Program-made: the position numbers and the translations under genes
Assembly (NCBI GenBank): GCA_024703855.1
Contig: CP087965.1
Span: 4,766,001 to 4,830,000 of the forward strand
From: Polaromonas sp. P2-4
GTDB taxonomy: Bacteria > Pseudomonadota > Gammaproteobacteria > Burkholderiales > Burkholderiaceae_C
Direction of reading: 5' to 3'
Length of the DNA: 64,000 nt
Notes under the pieces: model-generated
What the model saw: the letters and a program-made list of their open reading frames with translations, nothing else
Told to the model about the DNA's origin: nothing
Database searches by the model: none
In this document: piece after piece, positions 35,310-45,080 of the stretch
How positions within the stretch are numbered: the first letter of the stretch is position 1
Layout: the number at the start of each line of letters is the position of its first letter

Positions 35310-36750
35310 TCAAGGCGCACTGATGCGCGTCACGCTCGATTGGCCCAGCACGAGCAGCGCCGTCGGTGCCCACCAGCATGTCGACTGGCGAATCGCTGAT
35401 GCTCGCGAAAGCGTAGGCGGCGTTGTCGTTCACCAAATCGAGGCGTCCGATGAACCTGCTCACGAAATCGGCGAAGAAATAGTTTCCCCGGTAGGGCGCT
35501 GCAAACGCCCCGGTCGTCGGGTAGAAGGTCCCGCCCGCGATCGAGACGCCGGTGAAGAACCCGCCTGGCCCCGAGCCCGGCGGCACTGTGGCGCTGTGCT
35601 TGTAGGTAAACAGCGGCGCGACGATGCTGCCGCTGACGTTGTCGGGCCCCTCGGAATTCGGCCAGCCGAAATTCGCGCCGGCCGCGCCGAGGTTGATTTC
35701 TTCCCAGGTGTTCTCGCCCACGTCATTGATGTGGATGCGGCCGGTGGCCGGCTGCACGGCGAAGGTGAACGGGTTGCGCAGCCCATAGGCCCAGATGGCG
35801 CGCGCCAGGCCCTGTTGTGTGTTGAAGAACGGGTTGTCGACCGGAATGCTGCCGTCTTCATTGAAGCGCAGCAGCTTGCCGAAAGGACTCGTCAGGTCTT
35901 GCGACCTGGCCGGGACGGCGTTCTCGCCGACACCGACGTACAGTTTGCCGTCCGTGCCGAAGTGCAGCGCGCCGCCGTTGTGGTTGGTCGCGCCGGACAG
36001 CGGCGGCAGGTCGACGAGGATCAGTTCGCTCGCGGGGGCCGCCACATTGCCGAGCGCGGTGAAGCGGCTGATGCGGTTGTGCGTGCCGCCGGTGGTTGTC
36101 GTGTAGTGCACAAAGACATGCGGGGGCGTCGGGAAACCGGGATGCAGCGTGACACCGATCAGCCCGCGTTCGCCCGACGCGTCGACCGCCAACTGCACGA
36201 AGGGCTGCAGCAACAGCTGGCCGGCCTGGAACACGCGCAGCGCGCCGCCCTGTTGGGCGATGAACAGTCGCCCGTCGGGGGCTTGCGCCAGCGCGGTCGC
36301 CAGGTTGAGCCCGGTGATGAAACTCTCGTCTTTTGTGAAACCGCTCGGCACCGAGTTGTTGTTGTCAAAGCGCACCGTCGCGGTGGTCCATGCCGATACG
36401 TTGCCGGCCGTGTCGTGTGCACGCACGCGAACGATGTGCTGGCCGGCGGCGTAGCTGGAGGTGTCAACGCTGGCTGTGTAGGGCGCGCTGCTGTCGGAAC
36501 CCACCGGTTGGCCGTCGACCTCGAACTCGACCAGCGTGACGGCGACGTTGCTGCTCGCATTGGCGCCCAGCGCCACCGTGCCGGTCAGCCCGGCCCTGAA
36601 GTTCGCCGGCGCGGTGATTGTCACCGTCGGTGCGACGCTGACGTTGCCAATGAGGGCACTGCCACCGGAGCCGCCGCCACCCCCGCAACTGAGGAGCATG
36701 GGCGTTGCGAAGACCAGCACCAGATGGCGAGCGATAGAACGTGCGTTCAT
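35310..36750 (-). CDS. PQQ-dependent sugar dehydrogenase-like lipoprotein with Ig-like domain
   Basis: Secreted oxidoreductase of the soluble aldose/sorbosone dehydrogenase family. A lipobox LLSC is followed by a Gly-rich linker (GGGGGSGGS). Next comes a bacterial Ig-like domain (VTITAPANFRAGLTGTVAL, about residues 43-130), then a six-bladed propeller from DESFITGLNLATALAQAPDG with GERGLIGVTLHPGF, HNGGALHFGTDGKLYVGVGE (two stretches) and AIWAYGLRNPFTFAV, which carry the family's PQQ/calcium residues. An indel near 35350 alters the last codons; the expected end (LLVLGQSSVTRISAP) stops at 35310. About 480 residues. Confidence 0.87.
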
Positions 36751-36810
36751 GCTTTTCTCCTGTGGGGCAGCGCATGGCTGTGAAACTGGAATTTTGCGCC
36801 TACCGAGCGC

Positions 36811-37505
36811 TTATTTCCAGGCAAATGTCGGTTGTTCGAAATGCGCCACGCGGGTGGGCCGGCCCTCGATGCAGACCTCCCGAAACTGGTAGAGGATCGC
36901 CGCCGTCGGCGCCGCTATCCAGCCGCTGCCAACCGGCATGCGCAGCACTGGGATGCGCGCCGTGCCCTTCGCGCCAGCATGGGCGCGTCTGCGCGCAGGA
37001 ACTCGGCGACGGGGATGCGGTGAATGCTGGCCACCTCGGCCGGATTGGGCCTGATGTGCTGCGCCGCGCCGGCCCAGACGACGACAGGGGTGATGACGAA
37101 ACCCGAGCGGGTGACGAAATCATCGAGCCGGCCCAGGATGGCGCTGGCATCGAGCTCCAGGTGCACCTCCTCGGCCAACTCGCGCAGGGCGGCGCGCTCC
37201 GCCGTTTCGCCGGCATCGATGAGCCCTCCGGGCAGCGCCCACTGCCCCGCATGCTTGCGCAGTTGGCCGGAGCGCCGCGTCAAGATCAGGGCCGCTTGCG
37301 TGCTCCACGCCGCATGCCGCGGGAAACCCGGCAGTTCGGCGCCATGGCCTTCGTCGGTAATGACCACGGCCACCGCCGCCGCATGTTGCTGGTCGCGCGC
37401 GGCCGCCTGCTGGGTGAAGGCGCGCAGCTTTTCCTGGATGCGCGTTTTGAGCTGCTGGTCGCGCTGCATGCTGCGGGCCGTGCCTGTCACCACTGCTATC
37501 ACCAC
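36811..37505 (-). CDS. NUDIX hydrolase (frameshifted)
   Basis: Hydrolyses a nucleoside-diphosphate-linked compound. The complete Nudix box G-x5-E-x7-REL-x-EE is seen as GLIDAGETAERAALRELAEE (about residues 94-113). An adjacent LPGG and the N-terminal AALILTRRSGQLRKHAGQWA resemble coenzyme A pyrophosphatases (NudL type). After LARR the correct frame switches near 36975 and reads IPVLRMPVGSGWIAAPTAAI to a stop at 36811. The start is uncertain (37505 or a downstream ATG near 37469); it overlaps or abuts the gloB stop, so the two are probably cotranscribed. Confidence 0.85.
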
Positions 37506-38290
37506 TTATCGCGCAGTTCCCGCAGCTTGGTGAACACCGTCCTGGCATCGGGCTCGTCGGGCAGGTCGGGAAAGCTTTCGCGCAGCCGGGCGATGACACT
37601 GGGGCTGCTCAGGCGCAAGAAGGTGTTGAATTGTTTTTCTTGCGCGAGCGTGGTGACGGCCGATTTCGCCGGGTCATGGCCAGCCACGCTGGGCAACAGA
37701 GCTTTCGCGGCGGCGTTGTCAGGCTCGCGCGCCAGGGTGAATCGGAGGTTGTTCTCGATGTAGTCGTGGCCCGGATAGACCTGGGTGTTGTCCGGTAGCT
37801 TGGCCAACTGATCCACGAAGGTCGCATACAACTCGTTGATGTCGCCGCCGTTGTACACATTGCCGGCACCCGCATTGAACAGCGTGTCGCCCGAAAACAG
37901 CGCCGGCTGGTCGGTATGTGAGCGCAGGCAGATGTGGCACAGGGTGTGGCCGGGCGTGTCCATGCATTCAAGCTCGACGGTCTTGCCGACCTTGATCACG
38001 TCGCCGGCCTTCACGCCGCGGTCCACCCCGGCAATGCGCCCGCCGGCGCGGTAATGGGCGATCAGCTTGGCGCCGGTGGCCGCAATCACGGCTTCGTTGC
38101 CGCCGGTGTGGTCGTAGTGCTCGTGGGTGTTGAGGACCTGGGTGATCTGCCAGCCCTTGACCTTGGCGGTCGCCAGCGTCTTTTCATGGTCCAGCGGGTC
38201 TATTGCCAGCGCTTCGCCGGTTTCCGGGCAGGCAACAAGATAGTTGAAGTTGCGGTAGGCGTTACCGGTCCAGATGCGTTCGACGATCAT
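37499..38290 (-). CDS. gloB: Hydroxyacylglutathione hydrolase (glyoxalase II)
   Basis: Metallo-beta-lactamase-fold hydrolase converting S-lactoylglutathione to lactate and glutathione in methylglyoxal detoxification. The metal motif THEHYDHTGG (about residue 60), GHTLCHICL, SGDTLFNAGAGN and YPGHDYIENN are present. The C-terminal HAGH-like domain is about 80 residues. Start at ATG 38290 (MIVERIWTGNAYRNFNYL), not the longer open frame to 38374. Intact, 263 residues. Confidence 0.9.
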   Translation of the reverse strand: MIVERIWTGNAYRNFNYLVACPETGEALAIDPLDHEKTLATAKVKGWQITQVLNTHEHYDHTGGNEAVIAATGAKLIAHYRAGGRIAGVDRGVKAGDVIKVGKTVELECMDTPGHTLCHICLRSHTDQPALFSGDTLFNAGAGNVYNGGDINELYATFVDQLAKLPDNTQVYPGHDYIENNLRFTLAREPDNAAAKALLPSVAGHDPAKSAVTTLAQEKQFNTFLRLSSPSVIARLRESFPDLPDEPDARTVFTKLRELRDKW

Positions 38291-38384
38291 CGTGGGCTCC
38301 AAAGGCTTTGAGGGTGAGCGGGTCATTTTAGGCCGCATGCCTGCAACGGATGGCCTGCTGGCGAAGTCGCGCAAGGGTCTGGAT

Positions 38385-39047
38385 TCAGATCGTTCGGCGC
38401 TGCTTTGCCGCGCGGTACTGCTCGATCAGGCGGAGGGTCGACGCGACGCCTGCCATGTTCGGGTTCACCTTGAGCGCACGCTCAAGGTAGGGCTGGGCGC
38501 GGTCGGGGTCACCCAGGGCCAGGTACATCTGCCCGTAGCCCGAGAGCGCCCCGAAGTGGTGGCGGTTGCGTTTGAGGACTTCGTCGCAGTCATGCATCGA
38601 CAGCTCGAACCGGCCGAGCAGGTAGTAAGCGGTGGCGCGCCTGTTCCAGCCCTCGGCAAAGTCGGGCTTCCTGCGGATGACCTCGGAAAACGTGGCCACA
38701 GCCTCGACCAGCTGGCGTGCCTCCATCTGCTGGACGCCGCGCAGAAACAGGGCATCGATCGCGCGGTCGCCGGAGCGGCTCCAGATCTGCCACAGCGCGG
38801 CTTCGGCGAGCTGGCGGACCGGCGCGTCATCGTCGCGCAGGCGGGCGACCAGCCGGTCGGCATCGGCCATGGTGCCGATTTCACCCAGGCGCGCGACGGC
38901 AGCGCGCCGGACGGCGGGCTCGGGGTGCTCGATCGCCTTGAGCGCTTGCTGCCGCGTTGCCGGTGGGGCGGCCGCAGGCAGCGGCTGCGCAGTCGTTATT
39001 GTGGCCATGGCGGCCAGCACGATGCAAAGGAACAGTGCACGCAACAT
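38385..39047 (-). CDS. Exported HEAT/TPR repeat protein
   Basis: 220 residues. A signal peptide (MLRALFLCIVLAAMATITTA) is followed by HEAT-like helices (HPEPAVRRAAVARLGEIG, DDDAPVRQLAEAALWQIW). Then come tetratricopeptide repeats (EAVATFSEVIRRKPDFAEGW, LGRFELSMHDCDEVLKRN, GDPDRAQPYLERALKVNP). Such proteins mediate protein contacts in the periplasm; specific partners cannot be deduced. Same strand as gloB. Confidence 0.85.
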   Translation of the reverse strand: MLRALFLCIVLAAMATITTAQPLPAAAPPATRQQALKAIEHPEPAVRRAAVARLGEIGTMADADRLVARLRDDDAPVRQLAEAALWQIWSRSGDRAIDALFLRGVQQMEARQLVEAVATFSEVIRRKPDFAEGWNRRATAYYLLGRFELSMHDCDEVLKRNRHHFGALSGYGQMYLALGDPDRAQPYLERALKVNPNMAGVASTLRLIEQYRAAKQRRTI

Positions 39048-39082
39048 GACTCATCCTATACGCCGTGGGTTGCGTGAGCAAA

Positions 39083-40151
39083 TTACGCGATGGCACCCGC
39101 CCGGCGCTGGGTCACCGCCGCCGCCAGTTGCTCCAGCACGGCCACGCTCGCCTCCCAGCCGATGCAGGCGTCGGTGACGCTCTGCCCATAACGCAGGCCC
39201 TTGCGGCCATCGACGATGTCCTGCCGGCCCTCGACCAGGTGGCTTTCAATCATCAGGCCGCAGATGCTGGTGGAGCCGTTCGCTATTTGTTGTGCGATGT
39301 CGGCCGCCACGGCAGGCTGCCTGGAATAGTCCTTGTTGCTGTTGCCGTGGCTGCAGTCGATCACCAGGCGGGGCGGCAAGCCGGATTTCTCCAGGGCCTC
39401 GGTGGCGCGCTTGACGCTGGCGGCGTCATAGTTCGGCCCGTCACTGGCGCCGCGCAACACCAGGTGGCCATCAGGGTTGCCGGTGGTCGTGATGACCATG
39501 GCCTTGCCTTCGAGCGAGATGGTGGGAAAGCGGTGCGGCTGGGCGGCCACATGGATGGCGTCGATGGCGGCGCTCACGCTGCCGTTGGTGGCGTTCTTGA
39601 AACCCACGGGCGCCGACAGGGCCGAAGCCATCTGCCGGTGCAGCGGGCTTTCCACCGTGCGGGCGCCAATCGCGCCCCAGGTGAGCAGTTCGGCGTAGTA
39701 CTGCGGCGTCACCAGGTCCAGGATTTCAGAGGCCGCCGGTACACCCAGCCGCGCGCATTCCAGCAAAATGCGCCGCGCATGGCGCAGGCCCTCGCCGATG
39801 TCGCCCTGGCCGTCCAGCCCCGGGTCGTAGATCAGGCCCTTCCAGCCCATGCGTGTGCGCGGCTTTTCGAAGTAGACACGCATCACCAGCAGCAGCGATT
39901 CGCCCAGGCGGTCTGCCACCTGGCGCAGCCGCGCGGCGTATTCCAGCGCCGACGCTGGCTCGTGGATCGAGCACGGGCCCACGACCACCAGCAGCCGGTC
40001 GTCCAGGCCGCGCAAGATGTTGCGGGTGGCGGCGCGACGCGGTGATGAATGCGGCTTCAGCGTCACCCGCCGGCAGTTCGCCCTGCAACAGCCGGGGTTC
40101 CGGCAATGGGTCGGCCCGGGCGATGTGGATGTCCGAGATTTGGGTGGTCAT
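39083..40151 (-). CDS. aroG: 3-deoxy-7-phosphoheptulonate (DAHP) synthase, class I (frameshifted)
   Basis: First enzyme of the shikimate pathway: condenses phosphoenolpyruvate and erythrose-4-phosphate. Motifs are VVGPCSIHEPASALEYA, KPRTRMGWKGLIYDP, GFKNATNGS, FPTISLEGKAM and DCSHGNSNKDY, matching the AroF/G/H type. The N-terminal 35 residues (MTTQISDIHIARADPLPEP) are in a different frame; an extra T near 40035 explains it. About 355 residues when joined. Which aromatic amino acid inhibits it cannot be told. Preceded by a palindromic repeat. Confidence 0.93.
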
Positions 40152-40208
40152 GGTGCCTCCGTGATTCGCAACTGTTCTTCAGCCCTTCACTTTATAGCCC
40201 ACTGCATT

Positions 40209-40381
40209 AATGGGCTTTCCACAATTCGTGACAGCCTCCGTGTCATTGCAGGCGCAGCGCGGCAATCCATGGCGGCGCTTGATCGACGATGGATCGCCAC
40301 GGCCTGCGGCCTCGCGATGACGAGGCGGTGCCTGGGCCGCGCGATGACTGCAAGAGTGTCATCCATTAAGGAAAGATCAAT
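40209..40381 (-). repeat. 174-bp MITE-like element, copy 1 (reverse)
   Basis: Reverse copy of the element at 56555-56728. Ends are GGGCTTTCC (inner part of one terminus, 40212-40220) and GGAAAGATCAAT (40370-40381). Between them lies the block TCATTGCAGGCGCAGCGCGG and GCGGCCTCGCGATGACGAGG. It fills most of the 354-bp gap between the DAHP synthase and FHA genes. Confidence 0.85.
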
Positions 40382-40504
40382 AAACCAGTGCATGGACTGG
40401 CACGATGGCCTTGTGCCCTTGCAGCGGGACGGCTACCATGAGTTGCCGCCACCGCATCGGGCGTGTCTGGCGATCCGCATCTTCTAATAAGGAATAAGGG
40501 TCCT

Positions 40505-41146
40505 ATGCCGCAGCTCATCGCATCCGTTGAAGGCGTCGAAATCAAGCACGTTTATCTGAAAAATGACAGAACGACGCTTGGCCGCAGGCCGCATAACGAC
40601 ATTGTGTTTGACAACCTGGTGGTGAGCGGCGAGCACTGTGTGTTTGAGCTCAAGGGTCTTGCCGATGTGTATATCGAAGACTGCGGCAGTACCAACGGAA
40701 CCTACATCAACGGCCACATGATCAAGTCCAGGCAGTTGCTTCAAGACGGCGACATGATCACCATCGGCAATGTCATGGTTCAGTTCCTCGCGGCATCAGA
40801 GCATAAGCAGCCCAGTTCCCCGCAAGATACCAGCGTCATGACGCTGGACGCCCTTGGCTTTCCGGGCACCAGCGGTGCGCGGCAGGCCAGCCTCAAGGTG
40901 CTGTCGGGCTCCTCGGCCGGGCTGGAGGTTCCGGTGGTCAAGGCCGTGACGACTTTCGGCCAACCGGGCGTTGCTGTCGTTTCCATCTCTCACCGGCGCG
41001 ACGGCTACTACGTTGCACGCATGAGAGGCAAGACCCCGCCCACACTCAATGGTCAACCCATTGGGCCGGAGGCGATTCCGTTGGCCCACCGCGATGTGCT
41101 GGATCTGGCGGGCACCGAGATGGAGTTTTTGCTGAAAGGCGGGTGA
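40505..41146 (+). CDS. FHA domain-containing protein
   Basis: 213 residues. The N-terminal forkhead-associated domain (phosphothreonine-binding) shows TTLGRRPHNDIVF, VSGEHCVFELKG and DCGSTNGTYING (residues about 18-72), all the core positions. The C-terminal half (ASLKVLSGSSAGLEVPVVKA, HRRDGYYVARMRGKTP) resembles a second, degenerate FHA-like fold. ATG 40505 follows GGAATAAGGG. Likely a signalling adaptor downstream of a Ser/Thr kinase that is not in the window. Confidence 0.88.
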   Translation: MPQLIASVEGVEIKHVYLKNDRTTLGRRPHNDIVFDNLVVSGEHCVFELKGLADVYIEDCGSTNGTYINGHMIKSRQLLQDGDMITIGNVMVQFLAASEHKQPSSPQDTSVMTLDALGFPGTSGARQASLKVLSGSSAGLEVPVVKAVTTFGQPGVAVVSISHRRDGYYVARMRGKTPPTLNGQPIGPEAIPLAHRDVLDLAGTEMEFLLKGG

Positions 41147-41161
41147 CGCTCCGCAGGCCGC

Positions 41162-41926
41162 TCACGTGAGGGAGCTGCTGGTACGGGGATAAACCAGGGG
41201 CTTCCTGGACTGCCTGGCGGCAAGACGTGAGGCCAATGCTTTTGCAAGCGTATGCAGCTTCAGGGTGGATTTCAAGTTGATGGGGGTCATGCCCGTCTTG
41301 GTCAAGGCAGATGCATTGCTGGATACGCGCGATAGCCTGCGCTGCTCAAGCACCAGCGCAGGCCGTGGCTTGCGAGCGTGGTGCCTGGCTTCTTTTTGCT
41401 GGGCAAGCCGCTGCTTCTCGGCTGGTCCGGTTACTGCACTTAAAAACTTTTCCCGCAGCAAATTGGCGTCTGGTCGTCTCTGGTTTTCTAAAACCCAGTA
41501 GGGAATGTTGGCGCGACCCAAAAGCTCACGCTTGAATGCATGCTTGCGGTCAGCCATCCCGCCCCGACCCAGCACATCTATACAGCCCAGTACCGTGCCT
41601 TTACGATCAGAAACTGCACAGGCAAAGCTGACTGTGCTGAGAAGTGCTTTCCAGTGTGAGTCACCGTCCCGGTTGTTGGGCTCGATAAAGTTGGTAAGGG
41701 GTACTTGTACAAGCACGTGATGATCAGGAAACACTTCTTCGAGCCAGCGCCACATCTGAAGCTCGTCTTTGCTGGTCAAGGGCTTGCGGCGCAAAGCGTG
41801 GTTGCGCGCGACGGTCTTGCGGGCCGAAATCACATGATCAAGCCACCGTTCGTAGGCCAAAGCACCCAAGGCAATGCTGCCCAAAAAAATAAAAAAGCCG
41901 ATCACCAAATAGCTGTCCATCATCAT
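41162..41926 (-). CDS. Membrane-anchored DUF2726 protein
   Basis: 254 residues. One N-terminal membrane span (YLVIGFFIFLGSIALGALAY), then a DUF2726 domain: ELQMWRWLEEVFPDHHVLVQ, VSFACAVSDRKGTVLGCIDV and KRELLGRANIPYWVLEN. DUF2726 is related to PD-(D/E)XK nucleases, but the Asp/Glu-His pattern is not complete here. A long basic tail (RLAQQKEARHHARKPRP) follows. Convergent with the FHA gene, 15 bp apart. Function unknown. Confidence 0.8.
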   Translation of the reverse strand: MMMDSYLVIGFFIFLGSIALGALAYERWLDHVISARKTVARNHALRRKPLTSKDELQMWRWLEEVFPDHHVLVQVPLTNFIEPNNRDGDSHWKALLSTVSFACAVSDRKGTVLGCIDVLGRGGMADRKHAFKRELLGRANIPYWVLENQRRPDANLLREKFLSAVTGPAEKQRLAQQKEARHHARKPRPALVLEQRRLSRVSSNASALTKTGMTPINLKSTLKLHTLAKALASRLAARQSRKPLVYPRTSSSLT

Positions 41927-42030
41927 TTTTCTCGTCCTCTTCTGGTCCTCGAACCGCCTTCGTTATCTGTATGGACACGGCGTTGCTGGCCAATTCCCAC
42001 CCCGTGGTTATAAGGTATATTTTATTTTTC

Positions 42031-42067
42031 GTGAATTAATTCACAGTTTTTTTCGAACGATCGTTCG
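42031..42067. promoter_or_regulatory. Two adjacent perfect palindromes upstream of the DUF3820 gene
   Basis: GTGAATTAATTCAC (42031-42044) and CGAACGATCGTTCG (42054-42067), separated by 9 bases, 20 bp before the DUF3820 start. The second contains GAAC-N4-GTTC, the form of the Gram-positive-type LexA box. Candidate repressor sites. Confidence 0.5.
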
Positions 42068-42086
42068 GGAATTACAGGTCAAAACC

Positions 42087-42300
42087 ATGAGCCCCGAAGA
42101 TTTGCAGTTGCTGGTGACCCCATGAAATGCCTTTCGGCAAGTACAAGGGCCGCCTGATTGCCGACTTGCCCGGCAACTACCTCAACTGGTTTGCCCACGA
42201 GGGTTTTCCGTCGGGTGAAATTGGCCGGTTGCTGGCGCTGATGCAGGAGATCGACCACAACGGACTGTCATCACTGCTGGACCCGCTGCGAAAGCGATAA
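42087..42300 (+). CDS. DUF3820 family protein (frameshifted)
   Basis: About 71 residues. MSPEDLQLLVT then, after an extra C in a C4 run near 42116, PFGKYKGRLIADLPGNYLNW and GEIGRLLALMQEIDHNGLSS. These are the conserved features of DUF3820 (FGKYKGR and LPxxYLxWF), a small family sometimes fused to or near nucleic-acid enzymes. The open frames on this strand hide it because the first frame stops after 12 codons. Function unknown. Confidence 0.82.
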
Positions 42301-42392
42301 CGATTCTGGTCGGTTGAGCCATGGTTGACGGGATGTTTCTGCTGGCCGTGCGCAGAAAGACAGCGGCGAGCTTATAGGTTCCAATACCGGTC

Positions 42393-43683
42393 ATGACAGC
42401 GCACGCCGAAGCCCGCCAGGACGCAGAATCTTCTTACGCCTGGACACGCCTGCTCGTGTCGCTGCTGCTCATGACCATTGGTGGATCGGGCATGTACTCG
42501 GTCACGGTCGTGCTGCCGCGTATTCAGGCTGACTTTGGGGTTGCGCGTGCGGATGCTTCGCTGCCCTATACGCTCACCATGCTCGGCTTTGGGCTGGGCG
42601 GCATTGTCATGGGGCGGCTGTCTGACCGCTTTGGCGTGATGGTGCCGGTCATGCTCGGCTCGGTGGGTCTGGGTCTGGGTTTTATTGCCGCGGGTTCTGC
42701 GGACAGCCTTTGGCAGTTCAGCCTGGCGCAGGGTGTGCTGATGGGCCTGCTTGGCACCTCAGCTACCTTTGCACCGCTGGTGGCTGACACATCGCAATGG
42801 TTCACGCGCCGCCGTGGCATGGCGGTGGCTATCTGCATGAGCGGCAACTACCTGGCGGGCGCCATCTGGCCGCCCATCATGCAGCACTTTATTGACAGTG
42901 CCGGCTGGCGCCCTACTTATATCGGTATGGGCGTGTTCTGCCTGCTGTCGATGCTGCCGCTGGCCCTGATGTTGCGGCAGCGCCCACCGGTCTTGGCGAA
43001 GCCGGTGGCATCTGACGTGGCGCCCGTTGCTGCCCCTGTGAAAGCTGTGCAGGCAGTAGTCTCAGGCACGGCTGCCGAGCGGCCTTTGGGCATGTCGCCC
43101 GCTGCGCTGCAGATTTTGCTGTGCATTGCCGGGGTGGCCTGCTGCACGGCGATGTCCATGCCGCAGGTGCACATCGTGGCTTATTGTGGTGACCTGGGTT
43201 TTGGCGCAGCGCGGGGCGCTGAGATGCTGTCGCTGATGTTGGGCCTGGGCATTGTCAGCCGGCTCGCCTCGGGCTGGATCTCTGACCGCATTGGCGGGCT
43301 GCGCACGCTGCTGCTGGGCTCCATTCTTCAGGGTGTCGTCGCTGCTGCTGTTTTTGCCGTTCAATGGACTGGTGTCACTCTATGTGGTGTCGGGGATGTT
43401 TGGCCTGTTTCAGGGCGGCATCGTGCCGTCGTATGCCTTGATTGTGCGTGAGTACTTCACACCCAGAGAAGCCGGCGCGCGAGTGGGCACGGTGCTGATG
43501 GCCACGCTGTTTGGCATGGCGCTGGGTGGCTGGATGTCCGGGGCGATTTTTGACCTGACGGGCTCTTACCGCGCGGCCTTCGTGAACGGTATTGCGTGGA
43601 ACCTGCTCAATGTGGGCATCGTCGCATTTTTGATTTACCGCTCACGGGGTAGCCGTGGGCTGGGCCGGCCTGCTGTGGCCTGA
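42393..43683 (+). CDS. MFS transporter (frameshifted)
   Basis: About 430 residues, twelve spans, OFA/monocarboxylate-like. MFS motif A is GGIVMGRLSDRFG (about residue 70). Cytoplasmic central loop follows MLRQRPPVLAKP. An indel near 43340 moves the frame from SILQGV to SLLLFLPFNGLVSLYVVSG; the rest (PSYALIVREYFTPREAGAR) ends at 43683. The LPRIQADFGV start and FTPREAGARVGT motif are those of OxlT-like transporters. Substrate unknown. Confidence 0.86.
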
Positions 43684-43708
43684 CCCAATTAGCGCACCGA
43701 GGCGGCTT

Positions 43709-44227
43709 TTAGCGCGCCAAATACGTTTGCAAAATGCGATACCGCCCAGCTGATGAAGGCGTCGACTCCACGAGACAAAACACGTTGATGTGCCAGGCTA
43801 TGGCGGTGGGTTGGGGCATGCGCGAATGTTTGGCGTGGCGTGCGAGTGTCACGTGAGGGCGAAAGCTGCGGCTGTCCGCCGTGAACCCCAACGCTTGCAA
43901 CTTCTCGTCAATTGCATCGTGCAACTCAGTCAAGGCGTCAGATGTGGCGCTTGGCCAAAGAACCGCCACCTCCTTCCGGAGTTGAGGGCGTTCAAGCTCA
44001 AGGTCGAATGCGTCAAAGTCCAGTGCCAGGGCCTCCCGAAGAGGGCTTAGCAAGGGCAAATCCACATCGCCGATAAAACGCAGCGTCAGGTGAAGATCCG
44101 CTACTGCAACAGGCTTGGCGTGGCCGGCCCACTCACACGTCGCTGAATATTCAGCAAGCTGACCGCGCACCATGGCGTCGGGCCATACCGCAATAAAGAG
44201 ACGAGGCATCGGATTCTGTGAGCTCAT
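43709..44227 (-). CDS. thpR: RNA 2',3'-cyclic phosphodiesterase (2'-5' RNA ligase family)
   Basis: 2H phosphoesterase of about 172 residues. The two catalytic HxT motifs are HLTLRF (about residue 46) and HVTLAR (about 131). The start is either ATG 44227 (MSSQNPMPRLFIAVWP) or 44209 (MPRLF). The first of these spans the edge of the MITE-like element at 44226, so the element's insertion lies right at the gene's start and may have replaced its promoter. Confidence 0.9.
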   Translation of the reverse strand: MSSQNPMPRLFIAVWPDAMVRGQLAEYSATCEWAGHAKPVAVADLHLTLRFIGDVDLPLLSPLREALALDFDAFDLELERPQLRKEVAVLWPSATSDALTELHDAIDEKLQALGFTADSRSFRPHVTLARHAKHSRMPQPTAIAWHINVFCLVESTPSSAGRYRILQTYLAR

Positions 44228-45011
44228 TGATCTTTCCTTAATGGATGACACTCATGCGGTCATCGCGCGGCCTGGGCACCGTCTCGTCATCGCGAGGCCG
44301 CAGGCCGTGGCGATCCATCGTCGATCAAGCGCCGCCATGGATTGCCGCGCTGTGCTCGCAATGACACGGAGGCGCTCTTGCGGTCATCGCAGGCCTACGC
44401 ACCGCCTCGTCATCGCGAGGCCGCAGGCCGTGGCGATCCATTGTCGATCAAGCGCCGCCATGGATTGCCGCGCTGTGCTCGCAATGACACGGAGGCGCTC
44501 TTGCGGTCATCGCAGGCCTACGCACCGCCTCGTCATCGCGAGGCCGCAGGCCGTGGCGATCCATTGTCGATCAAGCGCCGCCATGGATTGCCGCGCTGTG
44601 CTCGCAATGACACGGAGGCGCTCTTGCGGTCATCGCAGGCCTACGCACCGCCTCGTCATCGCGAGGCCGAGGCCGTGGCGATCCATTGTCGATCAAGCGC
44701 CGCCATGGATTGCCGCGCTGCGCCTGCAATGACACGGAGGCGCTCTTGCGGTCATCGCAGGCCTACGCACCGCCTCGTCATCGCGAGGCCGCAGGCCGTG
44801 GCGATCTATCGTCGATCAAGCGCCGCCATGGATTGCCGCGCTGTGCTCGCAATGACACGGAGGCGCTCTTGCGGTCATCGCAGGCCTACGCACCGCCTCG
44901 TCATCGCGAGGCCGCAGGCCGTGGCGATCCATCGTCGATCAAGCGCAGCCGTGGATTGCCGCGCTGCGCCTGCAATGACACGGAGGCGTCACCTATTGTG
45001 GAAAGCCCAAT
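44226..45011 (+). repeat. MITE-like element copy 2, with a six-fold 123-bp internal tandem expansion
   Basis: Termini ATTGATCTTTCC (44226) and GGAAAGCCCAAT (ends 45011) are those of the single-unit copies at 40209-40381 and 56555-56728. Between them the 123-bp unit is present six times; the marker CCATGGATTGCC recurs at 44337, 44460, 44583, 44705, 44828 and, as CCGTGGATTGCC, 44951. Spacing is 123, 123, 122, 123 and 123. The last half-unit is closest to the single-unit copies. No other feature occupies this 848-bp gap. Confidence 0.93.
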
Positions 45012-45016
45012 AAGTC

Positions 45017-45080
45017 AGTATAAAAAGATAGCTGCTCTCGCCCGTTCCATATGGGCTAGAGCACGATTTTGCGCTTAATG
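45017..45080 (+). repeat. 63-bp dispersed repeat, copy 5
   Basis: AGTATAAAAAGATAGCTGCT through GGGCTAGAGCACGATTTTGC; overlaps the stop codon of the esterase gene on the opposite strand (45075-45077). Confidence 0.85.

Noticed and set aside
44172..45013. Long open frames through the tandem repeat giving 41-residue repeats (RHREAAGRGDPLSIKRRHGL type)
   Set aside because: The 123-bp unit length is a multiple of three, so any frame without a stop in one unit stays open. The other single-unit copies do not support a gene.
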